Position numbers and translations under genes: made by a program. The notes under the pieces are model-generated. The model did no database searches, was not told the DNA's origin, and worked only from the letters and a program-made list of their open reading frames with translations. Shown here piece after piece: positions 1 to 10,758 of a DNA stretch of 29,763 bases; the stretch's first letter is position 1; each line of letters begins with the position of its first letter. This stretch comes from Oehlia diaphana (taxonomy: Eukaryota; Glomeromycota; Glomeromycetes; Glomerales; Glomeraceae): the NCBI GenBank assembly GCA_003833135.1, contig QZLH01000055.1:190124-219886 (forward strand), in the 5' to 3' direction.

Positions 1-480
1 AGAAAGAAAAAAAAGAAATTTGGACCTAAAAAAAGAAAAAAATACTGAACCATCCTACAAAAAGGCAAATTGATCTACAAAAAAGAAAAAAGAAACTGAA
101 TCTTCTCACAAAAAAAATCTGCTGGCCTATGAAATAAAAAAAAGGGATAAATATAAATAAAAAGGAAGGGGAATAAAGAATAAATCAAAAAAAAAATTAT
201 TTTTTTAAAAAGAGGGTAACGAAGTTAGGAAAGTTAAAAAAAATTTTTTTTAAAGGGAGGACGTCAAAGTTAGAAAAATAAAAAATTTTTTATAAAGAGG
301 AAATAGAAATGGAAAGAAGAATTTTTTTTTTAAAAAAAAAAAAAGAAGAGTGGGAATAAAAGAAAAAATTTTTTTTTTAAGGAGTGTGATGAAAAAAAAT
401 TTTTTTAAAGTGAGGTACGAAAAAAAATGTTGTTTTTTATATAAACCCTTTAAAATAAAAAAAAACAAAACAATAAACAA
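1..480. repeat. A/T homopolymer low-complexity tract
   Basis: The stretch is built almost entirely of A-runs and T-runs broken by short G-containing words such as aaagaaa and ggga. The strand is purine-biased over most of its length. A 76-residue open frame on the minus strand is almost all Phe, Leu, Lys and Ile and simply reflects the homopolymers. No gene is seen here. Such tracts are common between genes in AT-rich fungal genomes and are hard to assemble. Confidence 0.8.
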
Positions 481-527
481 TCATGTGATCTCGTGTTATG
501 ATACGGGAAAATATTAAGTTTAAAAAT

Positions 528-678
528 TCCGTATACATTCCGCATGATTAATACATTTTCGTATACATTAGTTTTTTCAAAAACGAATTGCTTATTAAAT
601 AAATATACGGAATTTGTATACGGAATCTATAGAAACGTACATAAAATGTATACAAAACGTATCCTTTCCGTATACATA
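528..678. repeat. Cluster of five GTATAC palindromes in TTCCGTATACAT context
   Basis: GTATAC occurs at 531, 561, 616, 648 and 670. Two copies read TTCCGTATACAT on the plus strand and the copy at 616 reads GTATACGGAA, so the longer unit is present in both orientations. A related ATATACGGAA lies near 604. The spacing is irregular and the cluster sits about 600 bp upstream of the Ubc6 start. It may be the sub-terminal part of a transposable element or a set of protein-binding sites; the sequence alone does not say which. Confidence 0.5.
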
Positions 679-847
679 TTTCTTATAGGGCTAAATATCA
701 AGAATAGTTGATACAATAACGTCAACAAGGGGAATTAAAATAATTTATAACGGTTAATAGGAAAAAACGTGCGTAAAATATAAACTTAATTGTATGGAGT
801 GCTGCGTCTGTGAAAGGTTTTGTAGTCACGGGTTTCTAATTTACCGT

Positions 848-1048
848 AGTAACACCACCAATTTTATAATTAAAAATTTCACCCCCACGTGACCGGTGAT
901 ATTTAAGGGGTTGTGAAAAAAATAATTTTGGAAGGCAAAAAAAACTAAGTCCCTCAGATAAATATAAACAGTGAAAATGCGGTGGGGTGTGATGCCGGTG
1001 ATGAATATTATTAAGTCACGTGGGGGTGAAAAATTTAGTGGTGTTACT
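848..1048. mobile_element. MITE-like inverted repeat, 201 bp
   Basis: The left arm (848-893) begins AGTAACACCAC and ends CACCCCCACGTGAC. The right arm (1015-1048) is its near-perfect reverse complement, starting GTCACGTGGGGGTG and ending GTGGTGTTACT. The left arm carries a short AT insertion relative to the right, and about 120 bp separate the arms. Each arm carries a CACGTG palindrome. No coding sequence is inside. I see no convincing target-site duplication (flanks read ...TTTACCGT and GGGGAAG...). A non-autonomous DNA transposon remnant is the simplest reading; a folded regulatory hairpin is the alternative. Confidence 0.55.
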
Positions 1049-1266
1049 GGGGAAGTGGTATACCATAATTATCGTCATACGACAATTGCCCAGACAAAAA
1101 GCGCCTTTTTGGCAAAACCATAGTCTCAAAATATATAACTCGAAAGTCTGTATAAAAAAGACATCACATTAGATAGCTGAACTCACAAAAGTTTCCAATC
1201 GATATATGTAATATACAAATTATCAACTTCCTTTTTTTTTGTATTTTTATTGCAGAACATTTTATA

Positions 1267-2743
1267 ATGGCTACCAAAGCGGCATATAAGAGATTAAACA
1301 AGGAATATATAACCCTTCAGAAAGTAAGCTGTACTATCAATCATCCATGTTTGCCTTTATATTGTATAGTAAAGTGATGTATTAATGATTTTCAACTTAA
1401 AACGTCAAGAATCCACCCCCATATTTGATGGCAAAGCCACTTGAAAGTAACATTTTGGAATGGTAACTTCTATAAAATATTAGATCGTTAGAGATCTTAT
1501 ACTTCTCTTATTTTATATTGTTACTTATATACTTGCAATATGAAAGCGATTAATATAATCGATTCCTGTATTATTATTTTCTCTTTAGGCACTATGTTAT
1601 TCGCGGACCTCCGGACACACCTTATCACAACGGAGAGTATCATGGTAAATTTTACAATCCCTTTGAAATATTTTTTCTTATTCATTACATAATATTTACA
1701 ATCATTTTTACAGGCGTGTTGTTATTCCCCGCTGAATATCCCTTTAAGCCTCCCTCAATTCGTATGACAACACCTTCTGGTACTTTTCATTTGTATCATA
1801 ATTATTTATAAAATAATTAATTCTAAACAATTTCGTAAAGTATATTAAATTGATTTATTCATTTAGGTCGATTTCAGCCAGACACTAGGTTATGTTTATC
1901 TATGTCAGATTTTCATCCAAGTACTTGGAATCCTAGCTGGAGTGTTGCTACTATATTGACTGGGTTGTTAAGTTTTATGGTGTTGTATTATTATTATTCC
2001 TCAGATATTGCTTTGTGAAATATTAATTTAATAGATATTAACCTTGGGCGAAACTGTATTTTGAAAATTTAGACTAGTAATGAAGCTACTACAGGGAGTA
2101 TCAAGACGACGGATGCTGACAAAAGAATATATGCTTCACGATCACATCAATTCAATTTGAACGATTCAAAATTTAAAGGTACGTACGTAACCAAAAATTA
2201 TAAAGTATGAAAAGTAAATTCTATAATTGCTCTTGTATTTAGTTATTTTGGAAATTTTTTCTATAATTAGAAATTTTTCCCGAACTTTGTGTCCCAGAAT
2301 GTGTACCTGTTGAAGTTCTTTACCCAATTAATAAGTCATCGTCGTCATCAAGCGATGACACCACAAATGTTTGTAATGATGCCTTACAAACCGATAAACA
2401 TGCCCTTCAAACAGTAAGACGAAATGAAGCAAATCAACAAGGACCCTTAGTGGATGGTATAAATCAAATTCAACAACGCAGACCCAATAACCGTAGTGAA
2501 AACCCTCTGCGGGGTATTGTTGCAGGTGGAAATCTTGCTGAAAATGCTAATAGGGCAAATGGCAGTAATAATAATCCGCAAAGTAATACTAATAATAACA
2601 ACAATGTTGCGGGTCAACGAGGAATTTTCGATCAATGGCGTAAATGGATAATAGTATCTTTGGTATGTCTTTACCTTGTCATAACAAAATTGTTAGCTCG
2701 AAGTACAGTTTCGGGCAGTCCTGGAGGAGAACCTAGTATGTGA
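1267..2743 (+). CDS. UBC6: Ubc6/UBE2J2-type tail-anchored ubiquitin-conjugating enzyme (E2)
   Basis: Exons 1267-1323, 1410-1462, 1589-1644, 1714-1779, 1867-1979, 2073-2178 and 2271-2743 join in phase to give 307 aa. Residues 1-160 form the UBC fold, starting [14 protein letters not shown] as in yeast Ubc6. The catalytic cysteine is C87 in [18 protein letters not shown], the position used in yeast. An Asn/Gln-rich linker follows. Near the C-terminus, after a Trp-Arg-Lys patch, comes one hydrophobic helix (about 276-292) and a short Ser/Gly tail, so the protein should be tail-anchored in the ER membrane facing the cytosol. In the known family it passes ubiquitin to ER membrane ligases such as Doa10 for ER-associated degradation. 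The donor after exon 5 (gtgttg) is weak; the other sites are ordinary. The transcript has its own promoter region and is not overlapped by neighbours. Confidence 0.95.
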
Positions 2744-3650
2744 TAGAGAAATCTCAGTTCAACTTGGTGATTTGCTATCTGATTTAAAAGGTAATTTTGG
2801 TGAAAATTAATAGGTAAAAAAGTGAAAAAAGAGAAAATTTTATAGTTGCGATACATTTGTAATTGTTCTCTTTGTATTTCATATTATTAAATAACAGAAG
2901 AAAGCGACAGTTTTCTTTCCTTTTGTCATAATTGACGACAAATGATTACAGTAAATCGGCTATATTTTTACAGCATTTTAGGTGGGCGGGATCAAAGAAT
3001 ATAATATACTTTTTAGCAAAAAGGTTATCTATCATTATGTAAAAAGAAAAATATTATTTGTATTTTCATCTTATTTTATTTTGGCGTTACATTAAGAAAA
3101 CTAGATATAATTTTACGTGTATAATCATTTGACATAATAGACGTCATTGTACGAAAAGTTGGCCTTTTATTCTACAATGATTTTGTTTAAAATTTTTGGT
3201 TGATCAACTTAATGGGATTACCTTTGATTAATTTTGGTTAACAATTTCCATTATAAGAATAACCTTAGCATAAAATGAATTGCAAGAATTTGGCAATCAT
3301 AAACAGCACTACTTGTTGACGTATTATTGTTAAAGATGTAATTAACCTCTTAAATATTTTGACAGTATATTTAATGAGCATATTAGTATATTAAATGGCG
3401 GTTATGAAATATCGGAATATCGGTGGTGGCGGATATTTTAATACTTAAAGGGTAAATCTTAATAATTCGACTATTTTTAGAGTTGAATGAATATAAAAAA
3501 AACGTGTTCTAACAACTTACATTGGTGTAACAAATATAATGCATACGAAATTAGCATTTATAAGATATATATATGAATCGAATTTTTTGTCTTTATGTTC
3601 TATACGTACGCTTTTTCGATTTCTTTTTTTTTCGTGTTCCTTACTTTTTT
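2744..3650. other. Intergenic region between Ubc6 and the arabinokinase-like gene
   Basis: About 0.9 kb of AT-rich DNA. The first part is the Ubc6 3' region, including AATAA-type words near 2890. A pyrimidine-rich stretch at 3586-3680 immediately precedes the next gene and looks like a core-promoter CT tract. I see no open frame with coding character, though the missing first exon of the next gene may lie in the last 300 bp. Confidence 0.6.
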
Positions 3651-3787
3651 TTAAAAAAATTTTCTTTTCATTCTTTACAAAGTGGAGTCCATCTCAGTAG
3701 TTTATTTTGGTTTAGTTATACTTGTTTTTGGTGTCTTTAAATTGATACCAAAAAAATTCTTTTTCAAACAAAAGATACCAAAAAATT

Positions 3788-5411
3788 ATGTATTTTGTTA
3801 TTACGTGTCGGGACATGGTAGGTTTTTGCTTCTTATATTTCTTTCTCAAGTAGACATTTAACAATTAAGTCTTTATTTTGTGCATATAATAGGATTTGGA
3901 CATGCTACAAGAGTTGTTCAAGTAGCATCAGAAATATTAAAGTTACAAAGAAAACATAAGTTATATATAATATCGAATGCACCAAAATTCATATTTCAAG
4001 GAGCAATAGATTTAGGTGCAAAATATAGAAATGCTCCGATAGATGCGGGAGTAAAACAACCTAGAGCATATACCGTAGATAGGCGGGAAACGATTGATGA
4101 TTTAATAAAATTCTTAGACAATAAACCTATAATATTAAATAAAGAAATTCAATGGTTAAAGGATGTTAAAGCCGACATTGTGTTGTCTGATGCTCCTTTT
4201 CTTCCATGGTAAGTTTTTTAGTAAAAATGATTCTTTTGTTTTCTTCTAGTTAAAGTTGTTATGATTGAAGAATCGTTAATGTCTTTCTCTCCTTTCTTGA
4301 CAAATACAGTGCAGCAGCAGCATTAGTTGGAATACCGTCAGCTATTGTCAGTAATTTTACCTTTGATGCTGTGTACAGTGGATTATGTGAAGGTGATGAA
4401 TTAGATGATACAATAAAAAGACTTGTTGAACATGTCATAAAAGATTATAGAAATTCTGAATTATTAATTAGGTTGCCAGGTTATATTCCAATACCATCAT
4501 TTTCAGGTACACAGCTTTATCCTGATAACACAATAACATCATTAACTTCATCTAAAGGTGAAAAAACATTATATAATGAGGAAAAATCAGTGAATTATCT
4601 AAGCGATATAAATTCGTTTTTTTCATCACCTAACACTTCAAAATTATTAAAATATCATCGCAACGTAATTGATGTACCTTTAGTAGTACGTAAATCGATA
4701 ACTCCTAAAGAAATAGTATTAAAAAATCTTGGTATACCGAAAGAAATTTTCACTACTCATAAAATTTTAATGGTATCTTTTGGCGGGCAAAATTTAGTTG
4801 GTATTGAAGATTGGGGTACTTCTTCTTTACCTGATAATTGGATTGCTATAGTATGTGGTAGTGGTGGTATAAAATTACCCGATAGATTTTATTCTTGCCC
4901 AAAAAATGCTTATATACCTGATTTAACTAATGCTGCTGATGCTATAATTGGAAAATTAGTAAGTATACTTGTACGTTATAAATAATAATAATGATAGTAA
5001 TATCTAACTACCAATTTTTCTTAGGGATATGGTACTTGCTCAGAATGTATTGGTCATGGTAAACCTTTTATTTATATTTCAAGACCTCAATTCATTGAAG
5101 AATTAGGTTTAAAACGTTTAATGGAATTACAAGGTATCTGTGTTGAAATGCCAAAATCTCATTTTGAATCTGGTAAATGGAAATCTTACATACAGAAAGC
5201 CTATGATTTATCGTTGTCATCTTCTAATTCTGTTACTACAATTAAGCCTTTAACTCATGATGGTGGTTTTATTGCTGCTAACTTATTAGAAAATTTTTTA
5301 GATAATCGTAATTATTATTTTAATACTTTATCTGACGATAATAATTCTCGCATTAATGATAATTTTTATAAAATTAATACTAGTAAAGTATTAAAAAACA
5401 GTATTACTTAA
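3788..5411 (+). CDS. Stand-alone L-arabinokinase N-domain homologue (GT-B glycosyltransferase-like), 5' end unresolved
   Basis: Supported exons are (unresolved start)-3817, 3893-4208, 4310-4958 and 5025-5411, giving about 450 aa from the first splice on. The start contains YYVSGHGFGHATRVVQV, matching the N-terminal half of plant L-arabinokinase. Further family blocks are a conserved SDAPFLPCAAAA segment, FRLPGY-like IRLPGYIPIP, NVIDVPLVVR, and a C-terminal GYGTCSECIGHGKPFIYISR. In plants this half is a glycosyltransferase-like domain fused to a GHMP sugar kinase; here the protein stops at 5411 and no kinase follows. The substrate is therefore unknown, a nucleotide-sugar or glycan role being the family-based guess. 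The frame of exon 1 is open back to a TAA at 3652 but holds no ATG. The nearby ATG at 3788 is out of frame, so a short upstream exon, a non-AUG start or a base error must be involved. The start coordinate given is only a placeholder. Confidence 0.8.
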
Positions 5412-5664
5412 TAGTAATTAATTTATTACATTTTTAATTTTGGATATTATATGTAAAACCAACTTTATTGCTAGACATTATATAGATTCATAATAGTTTT
5501 TTTAATACTCAATTTTAATATTATAATAAAATATTAAATTAATCTATTTTTAAAGACTTTTTCTTTTATTAAGGATTAATTACGGTAGAAAAAAAAAACA
5601 AAATAAAATTTACTTGCAAGATTATACCACAATTGAAAAAAAAATAACTAAGTGAAATTAGAAA

Positions 5665-7429
5665 TTAGAAATAAATGCGTAATGCTTGATTTGCTATGCT
5701 TTCATGCGGACAATATGGACATTTAAAACGGCTGAAAAAAAAAAAAGATTATATAAAATAAAATAAAAATAAAAATTTAGTAAATAATTAACAACTTACC
5801 TATTGCCTCTACTCAATTTGTTAAGAGACTCATGACAAATCACATGTCCGCAGGGCAACATCATTGGAGGGTTTTTTTCTGTTGACTGCTCTTTAGAAAC
5901 TGGACACGCAAAGATTGAATGATAACGCATATAATCGGGTAAAGGGACTTCTACCTATAAAAAAATTTGATTGATTTAAAAATCGAACGTTGAGTACTTA
6001 AAATTTGTTTTACCCATATTGAAAACTTACTGGTAATTCATCTTGTTGACTCCATTCATTCTTCTTCTCTTTCATAATTGTAGCCATTTTTAAAATTGTA
6101 GGTAAAGCAGTCGCACCTACTGTTACACTAAAGTTTTTGACGTCAAAAAAAATGGATATAATTATTGACGGGTATGCTAGTATGCTACCGAATTTCATAT
6201 ATACCTACCTAATATAAAGGGGGCTCTCACTTGACATTCCTAACAGATTACAAAAATCACGCATGAACTTATTCTGTAATTCAATCCACAAATCGGGCGA
6301 CAACAGATCTTTATATGGCGATGTTGATAAACGATTTGAAAAAGCCAAAGCACACATCAACCGCTTTATATCTGATAAATAATTACATGAAATAGCCACA
6401 TTAGTTTTTATTACATACACATATTTTTTTATTAAAAAAAAAATAACTCTCTCTGTATAAAATAAACAAAGGAAAATGACATCACCAAAAATATGACGGG
6501 AATGGAAGAGGGGAAATTTCTTTTTGGCATACACTAATGCTTCTTCTCGTCGATTACCAATTAGGAGTTGAACATAACGCTGTCGATGAAGCTCAAATTC
6601 CAACGTGCTACCTCTTTTTTCAAGCTCTTTGCTCTTTGTCCTGGCCCACCTGGATGATATATATATATAATTAGAACATATCAAATAATCAAGGAATGAA
6701 TAACAACATAAATTCTGAAAGAAAATTAGATTACTCTATAGCAGGTTCTAACTTTTCAAGTTTTATATCTCCCAGAATTTGATACATTTCGTGAAATTGT
6801 GTTTGTATTGTATTAGGAATATCTAATTGTGCTTCCTAACAAAATTATACATATTTATTCACTAAACAGATGTTAAAAAAAAGTAAGAAGGTAAATATAT
6901 ATACCCTTATGAATGTGTTTGCCAATTCAAACCTGCCTTCACGTATAAAGTGTAAGGCCACTGTTGTATTGAGAACCTTTTCTTTATTAGCGAAAACTTC
7001 TGGATTGCTTGCAATTGTAATGTCATTCTTCCATTTCTACACACAAGCATTAAGAAAACAACATAAACAAAAACGAAGTATAAGATCTATTATAAGAATA
7101 GACTTTTTTATACCTTGTCTACTATTTTCTCATAACGTATTATTACTTTCTGTAATTCTTTGTGAGATTCTAAAGTTTTCGTTGTAAGTTCTTTGAACTT
7201 CAGTTCCAGTTCTTTTAAAATAGCACCAGCACTCACGGGATCTGTGAAAAAGCACTTAGAAATTACATTTATTTACTGATATTAAAAAACCTTAAAACTT
7301 ACCGGTTTCTAAACGCTTTTGAGCTTCTTGAATTTCATTAATAATTTTATCGATGTTGTCGATCGTTGAATCAGCTACTTCCTGTTGCTTTTTTTCAACT
7401 TTTGAAAATTCTTTAGAGATTGGATCCAT
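5665..7429 (-). CDS. RMD5: GID/CTLH E3 ubiquitin ligase RING subunit Gid2/Rmd5 (RMND5A orthologue)
   Basis: Nine exons on the minus strand: 7429-7303, 7241-7114, 7036-6905, 6835-6735, 6649-6486, 6371-6209, 6127-6031, 5954-5800 and 5731-5665. They join in phase to 377 aa. Residues 1-90 are helical and charged. The middle holds the CTLH/CRA region, with [13 protein letters not shown] and a [17 protein letters not shown] block matching RMND5A (SSLEFKLHRL). The C-terminal Gid-type RING runs about 319-364, with candidate zinc ligands C321, C339, H341, C344, C360 and C363 in the context [12 protein letters not shown] and FKCPYCP. In yeast the GID ligase, whose catalytic pair is Rmd5-Fyv10, marks gluconeogenic enzymes for degradation when glucose returns. 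A PEPCK gene lies 19 kb away, which is suggestive only. The gene ends 253 bp from the convergent arabinokinase-like gene. Confidence 0.94.
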
Positions 7430-7926
7430 AGTAGTACAGAAATAGCGTAAATAATATCAAGGTAATATGACGAGCAAAGGAAATTTATAACTTAAGTACA
7501 AGCAAGGAAATGAACATAATTCGTTTCATCTTTTGATCGATCTACTTGTACAGTACATGAGCTTGAAAGTTGAACATCTGACTATTGTGTAACCATCTTA
7601 GTTCTATACTATTTAAGTTATGTGAATATCAATGTATGAGTTATCACACCATTATTATCGTATTATTAATAGTATATATTGTGTGACAAATAGATTTTAC
7701 CAAAATAGCTTAGCAAATAAATTAGATAAAATATCAACTTGTCATTGTTCTGAATCGGCGATTAATTTTGTTTATATAAAACGACGAAATTAAATATCAC
7801 TGCATTAATTAACACGTCTAACGTCTAATTGGGATTTCGGTTCTGTACGTGAATTATTTATAATATACATTTGCGTGACAAATAGTGTTAATCAAGGCAG
7901 ATCATTGGATCCGCAGTGATGACAAT
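7430..7926. other. Intergenic region, promoter side of Gid2
   Basis: About 500 bp of AT-rich sequence between the Gid2 start and the stop of the PPR gene, both on the minus strand. It should hold the Gid2 promoter and the PPR 3' end. Two similar phrases, gtgtgacaaatag near 7679 and gcgtgacaaatag near 7873, form a short direct repeat. No open frame with coding character is seen. Confidence 0.5.
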
Positions 7927-10758
7927 TTATTTTTTAAATATTTCATTTATAAGTTCGGAAGATATGCTATAATTTAAAAGAATTTCTCTCATTTTTGAAA
8001 TAAGATAATTTGGAGGATCTTGAATTAGAAATTTTTCGCAAACTTGCGATAATTTTTCCTCATTCCTTGCTTTAGCAAAAGCTTTCATAAATATTATAAA
8101 ATCTTCAATTAAAGGTTTGATTTCTCTTTGATCTATTGCATCCCATATTAACATGACCAAATCCCATCGCTGATTATAACTAAATCGTTTAAGAATTATC
8201 TGGAGACTATCTAAGTCGGGTAGTGGATATCTTGCATTACTTAGATGTATCAAAGAAGTATTTACTTGTGATGATGTCGATAATTGATCGTGACTTTCTA
8301 ACATTTTCATGAATAATTTAAGCGCTCCTTCTGATAAGTCCTTATCTTGAGCTAGCATATTTAAAAGAATATTGCAATTTCGTGTGTTGAGATATTTATT
8401 TATTTTAGAATCTTTAAGAAGATCGATCGCACCTTTAATATTCTTTCCTTTTTTATACGCAGATAGCATAGTAATTATCACCACTTCATCTGGTTCGCAT
8501 TCTTCTTTAATCATTTCATTATAAACAGAACATGCTCCTTTAATGTTTCCATCTAGAGCGTACGCTTTCATAAGTACAGTAAATGTTTTTTTATCCATAG
8601 GAATTCTTTGTGTACGCATGTAATCAAAAACTTTCTGAGCATTTCGTGTATTTTTTTTGTTGGCAAACATATCAATAAGAGAAGTATAAACAAATTTATC
8701 TGGTATTAAACCGGATCGTTTCATTTCCTCAAATTCTCTCAGACCTTCTCCAACCTCGCCAATAGCAACATATCCATTGATTAATGAAGTATAAGTTTTT
8801 AAATCTTTCCAAAATCCCGAAATAATCATCTTTTTAACTACTTGTTGTGCCATGCTCATATTATGAGATTTGCAATAACCGTATATCATTATATTGAAAA
8901 TGTATTGATTAGGATTTATAACATTATCTTTCATCTGTTGCAATAATTTTTCAGCCTCTTCCATTTTTTTATAATGTACAAAATTTTTCATTAAAATAGA
9001 ATAAGTAACAATATCAATAATATAACCCTTCGATCTCATCTCGTTTAAAATAAGGGATAATTCCATTGATTCTTCAGCCTCTTGATACTTAGCAAGTCGA
9101 CGATGATGTAATCTACTTTTCCTAATGTCTTTCACTATAGCTGAGTTTAACAATATATTAAAAGTTCGATCGGAAGGTACAATCGATTTTTTAATCATTG
9201 TTCGATATTGATCAATTGCTCTTTCATAATAATCTGCTCTATTTTGTTTTTTAATATATTGCATCAAAGTATTATAAGTGACAGCATCAGGAACAATGTC
9301 ATGATTAGACATTTGTGAAAATATTTTTTTTACAGCTGACATTCCGTAAACATTTAGATATCCTTTCAATAACGTGTTATAAACTTCCACATTGGGGGAA
9401 ATTCCATATTTAATCATTTCGTCAAAACATTTCCCTGCCTCATTAAGATTATTTTGATTAATATAGCCGTTAATGAAAGTATTGAACGTGACGACATTCG
9501 GTTTAAAGTCTGATTCTGACATCTGGTCAAATAGTAGACGTGCCATGGAAAAATCATTAAATTTTATGTATAAATGTATAAGCATATTATAAAGTCGTAA
9601 ACTTTTCCCATCACTATCGCTTAAACGATCTTTGATTTCTAAAGCTTGCTTTTTCTTACCAGATCGGATATAAGCCGACATTAATGTAAAATAAGTATCA
9701 AAACTCGGTTGAATATTCATTTTTATCATCTTGTTGTAAAGTTTCTCTACATAATCATAATCTCCTAAATCAGAATAACCTGACATTAGCGTGTCAAATG
9801 TCATTACGTTAGGTCTAACCCTCATGGAGGACATTATCTTAAGACATTTTATCACACTCTTTAAATCACGAATTTTTATAAGTACGTCGAATATGTTATT
9901 GAAAGTTACAACGTCAGGTCGTAGACCTTCTTTTTCCATTTCGCATAATAAGCTTAGAGCATCAGGAATATTCTTATTTCGTACATATGCTAAAAGAATG
10001 ATATTGTAAGTTGGCAAGTTCGGCTGAATTGATTTAGATTTCATATCTTGCAGTAGCTGAAATATGCATCGTAAATTACCTATTTTTGCACATATATGTA
10101 TAATATTATTATATGTTTCAACATCACATAAAATGTTTTTTTGGAATATTTCAACAAAAATATTTTTCAACTTATCATAATCTTTCCATTTTCCATATAA
10201 AACTATCATTAATGTATATAAATCTAAAGAAAAACTTAAATTAATCGATTTCATATCAGTAACAAATCGATTCAGCCATTTTAGTACGAAATCTTTCGAA
10301 TTATAATTTTGCAACCGTGTAATTAATTGAGCGTAATCATTTTTATCGAGTAATTGTAAAGCACCTTTTTTTGATAAATCGTCATACGTCACAAATATAT
10401 TCTCAGCATTTCTTTCCAAATCTTGCCGAAAGCATACAATTAAAGGTTGAAGATACAGTTGACAATTGCAGTCAACTTCTTTTATAATAGCTTCGCTTGA
10501 CTTTTTCCTCGTCGTTGTTGGTAGCGCAAGAGAGGAATGTTTTCGTCTCGTACATTTGGTTATCGTCACCTTCCATTTCCACATTCTTAAACTAATAGAC
10601 AAGGAAGCTTCTTCAAAAGTTCGCAAAAATTTTGTTGATTTAATACAAGGAGACCAATTTAATATAAGAGTTTTATTATATGGATAAGATTGCCGAATAA
10701 AATGTCGTGACAAAATTTTTGGCATGTATATTCTCAAATTTTTGTGGGGGATAACCAT
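7927..10758 (-). CDS. P-class pentatricopeptide repeat protein, 943 aa, probably mitochondrial
   Basis: A single uninterrupted frame of 943 codons, unlike the intron-dense neighbours. The N-terminal 80 residues are basic with few acids (for example MPKILSRHFIRQSYPYNK from Met12), as in a mitochondrial presequence. Translation may begin at Met1 or Met12. About 17 PPR repeats run from residue 178 to about 800. Most are exactly 35 residues of the form VxTYNxLIxGYxxxGxxxxAxxxFxxMxxxGxxPD. Repeats 10 and 11 are expanded to 38 and 53 residues. The tail (about 800-943) is helical without a recognised catalytic domain. PPR proteins bind single-stranded organellar RNA, one base per repeat, and act in its processing, stability or translation. 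The RNA target is not known. The gene shares a divergent promoter region of about 360 bp with the next gene; that region holds a CACGTG at 10913. Confidence 0.93.
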   Translation of the reverse strand: MVIPHKNLRIYMPKILSRHFIRQSYPYNKTLILNWSPCIKSTKFLRTFEEASLSISLRMWKWKVTITKCTRRKHSSLALPTTTRKKSSEAIIKEVDCNCQLYLQPLIVCFRQDLERNAENIFVTYDDLSKKGALQLLDKNDYAQLITRLQNYNSKDFVLKWLNRFVTDMKSINLSFSLDLYTLMIVLYGKWKDYDKLKNIFVEIFQKNILCDVETYNNIIHICAKIGNLRCIFQLLQDMKSKSIQPNLPTYNIILLAYVRNKNIPDALSLLCEMEKEGLRPDVVTFNNIFDVLIKIRDLKSVIKCLKIMSSMRVRPNVMTFDTLMSGYSDLGDYDYVEKLYNKMIKMNIQPSFDTYFTLMSAYIRSGKKKQALEIKDRLSDSDGKSLRLYNMLIHLYIKFNDFSMARLLFDQMSESDFKPNVVTFNTFINGYINQNNLNEAGKCFDEMIKYGISPNVEVYNTLLKGYLNVYGMSAVKKIFSQMSNHDIVPDAVTYNTLMQYIKKQNRADYYERAIDQYRTMIKKSIVPSDRTFNILLNSAIVKDIRKSRLHHRRLAKYQEAEESMELSLILNEMRSKGYIIDIVTYSILMKNFVHYKKMEEAEKLLQQMKDNVINPNQYIFNIMIYGYCKSHNMSMAQQVVKKMIISGFWKDLKTYTSLINGYVAIGEVGEGLREFEEMKRSGLIPDKFVYTSLIDMFANKKNTRNAQKVFDYMRTQRIPMDKKTFTVLMKAYALDGNIKGACSVYNEMIKEECEPDEVVIITMLSAYKKGKNIKGAIDLLKDSKINKYLNTRNCNILLNMLAQDKDLSEGALKLFMKMLESHDQLSTSSQVNTSLIHLSNARYPLPDLDSLQIILKRFSYNQRWDLVMLIWDAIDQREIKPLIEDFIIFMKAFAKARNEEKLSQVCEKFLIQDPPNYLISKMREILLNYSISSELINEIFKK

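Noticed and set aside
250..480. 76-aa minus-strand ORF, Phe/Lys/Leu-rich
   Set aside because: It reads A/T homopolymers only; no coding composition or family likeness.
9791..10687. Plus-strand ORFs of 72 and 73 codons
   Set aside because: They are antisense shadows of the PPR gene, whose repeats run through both.
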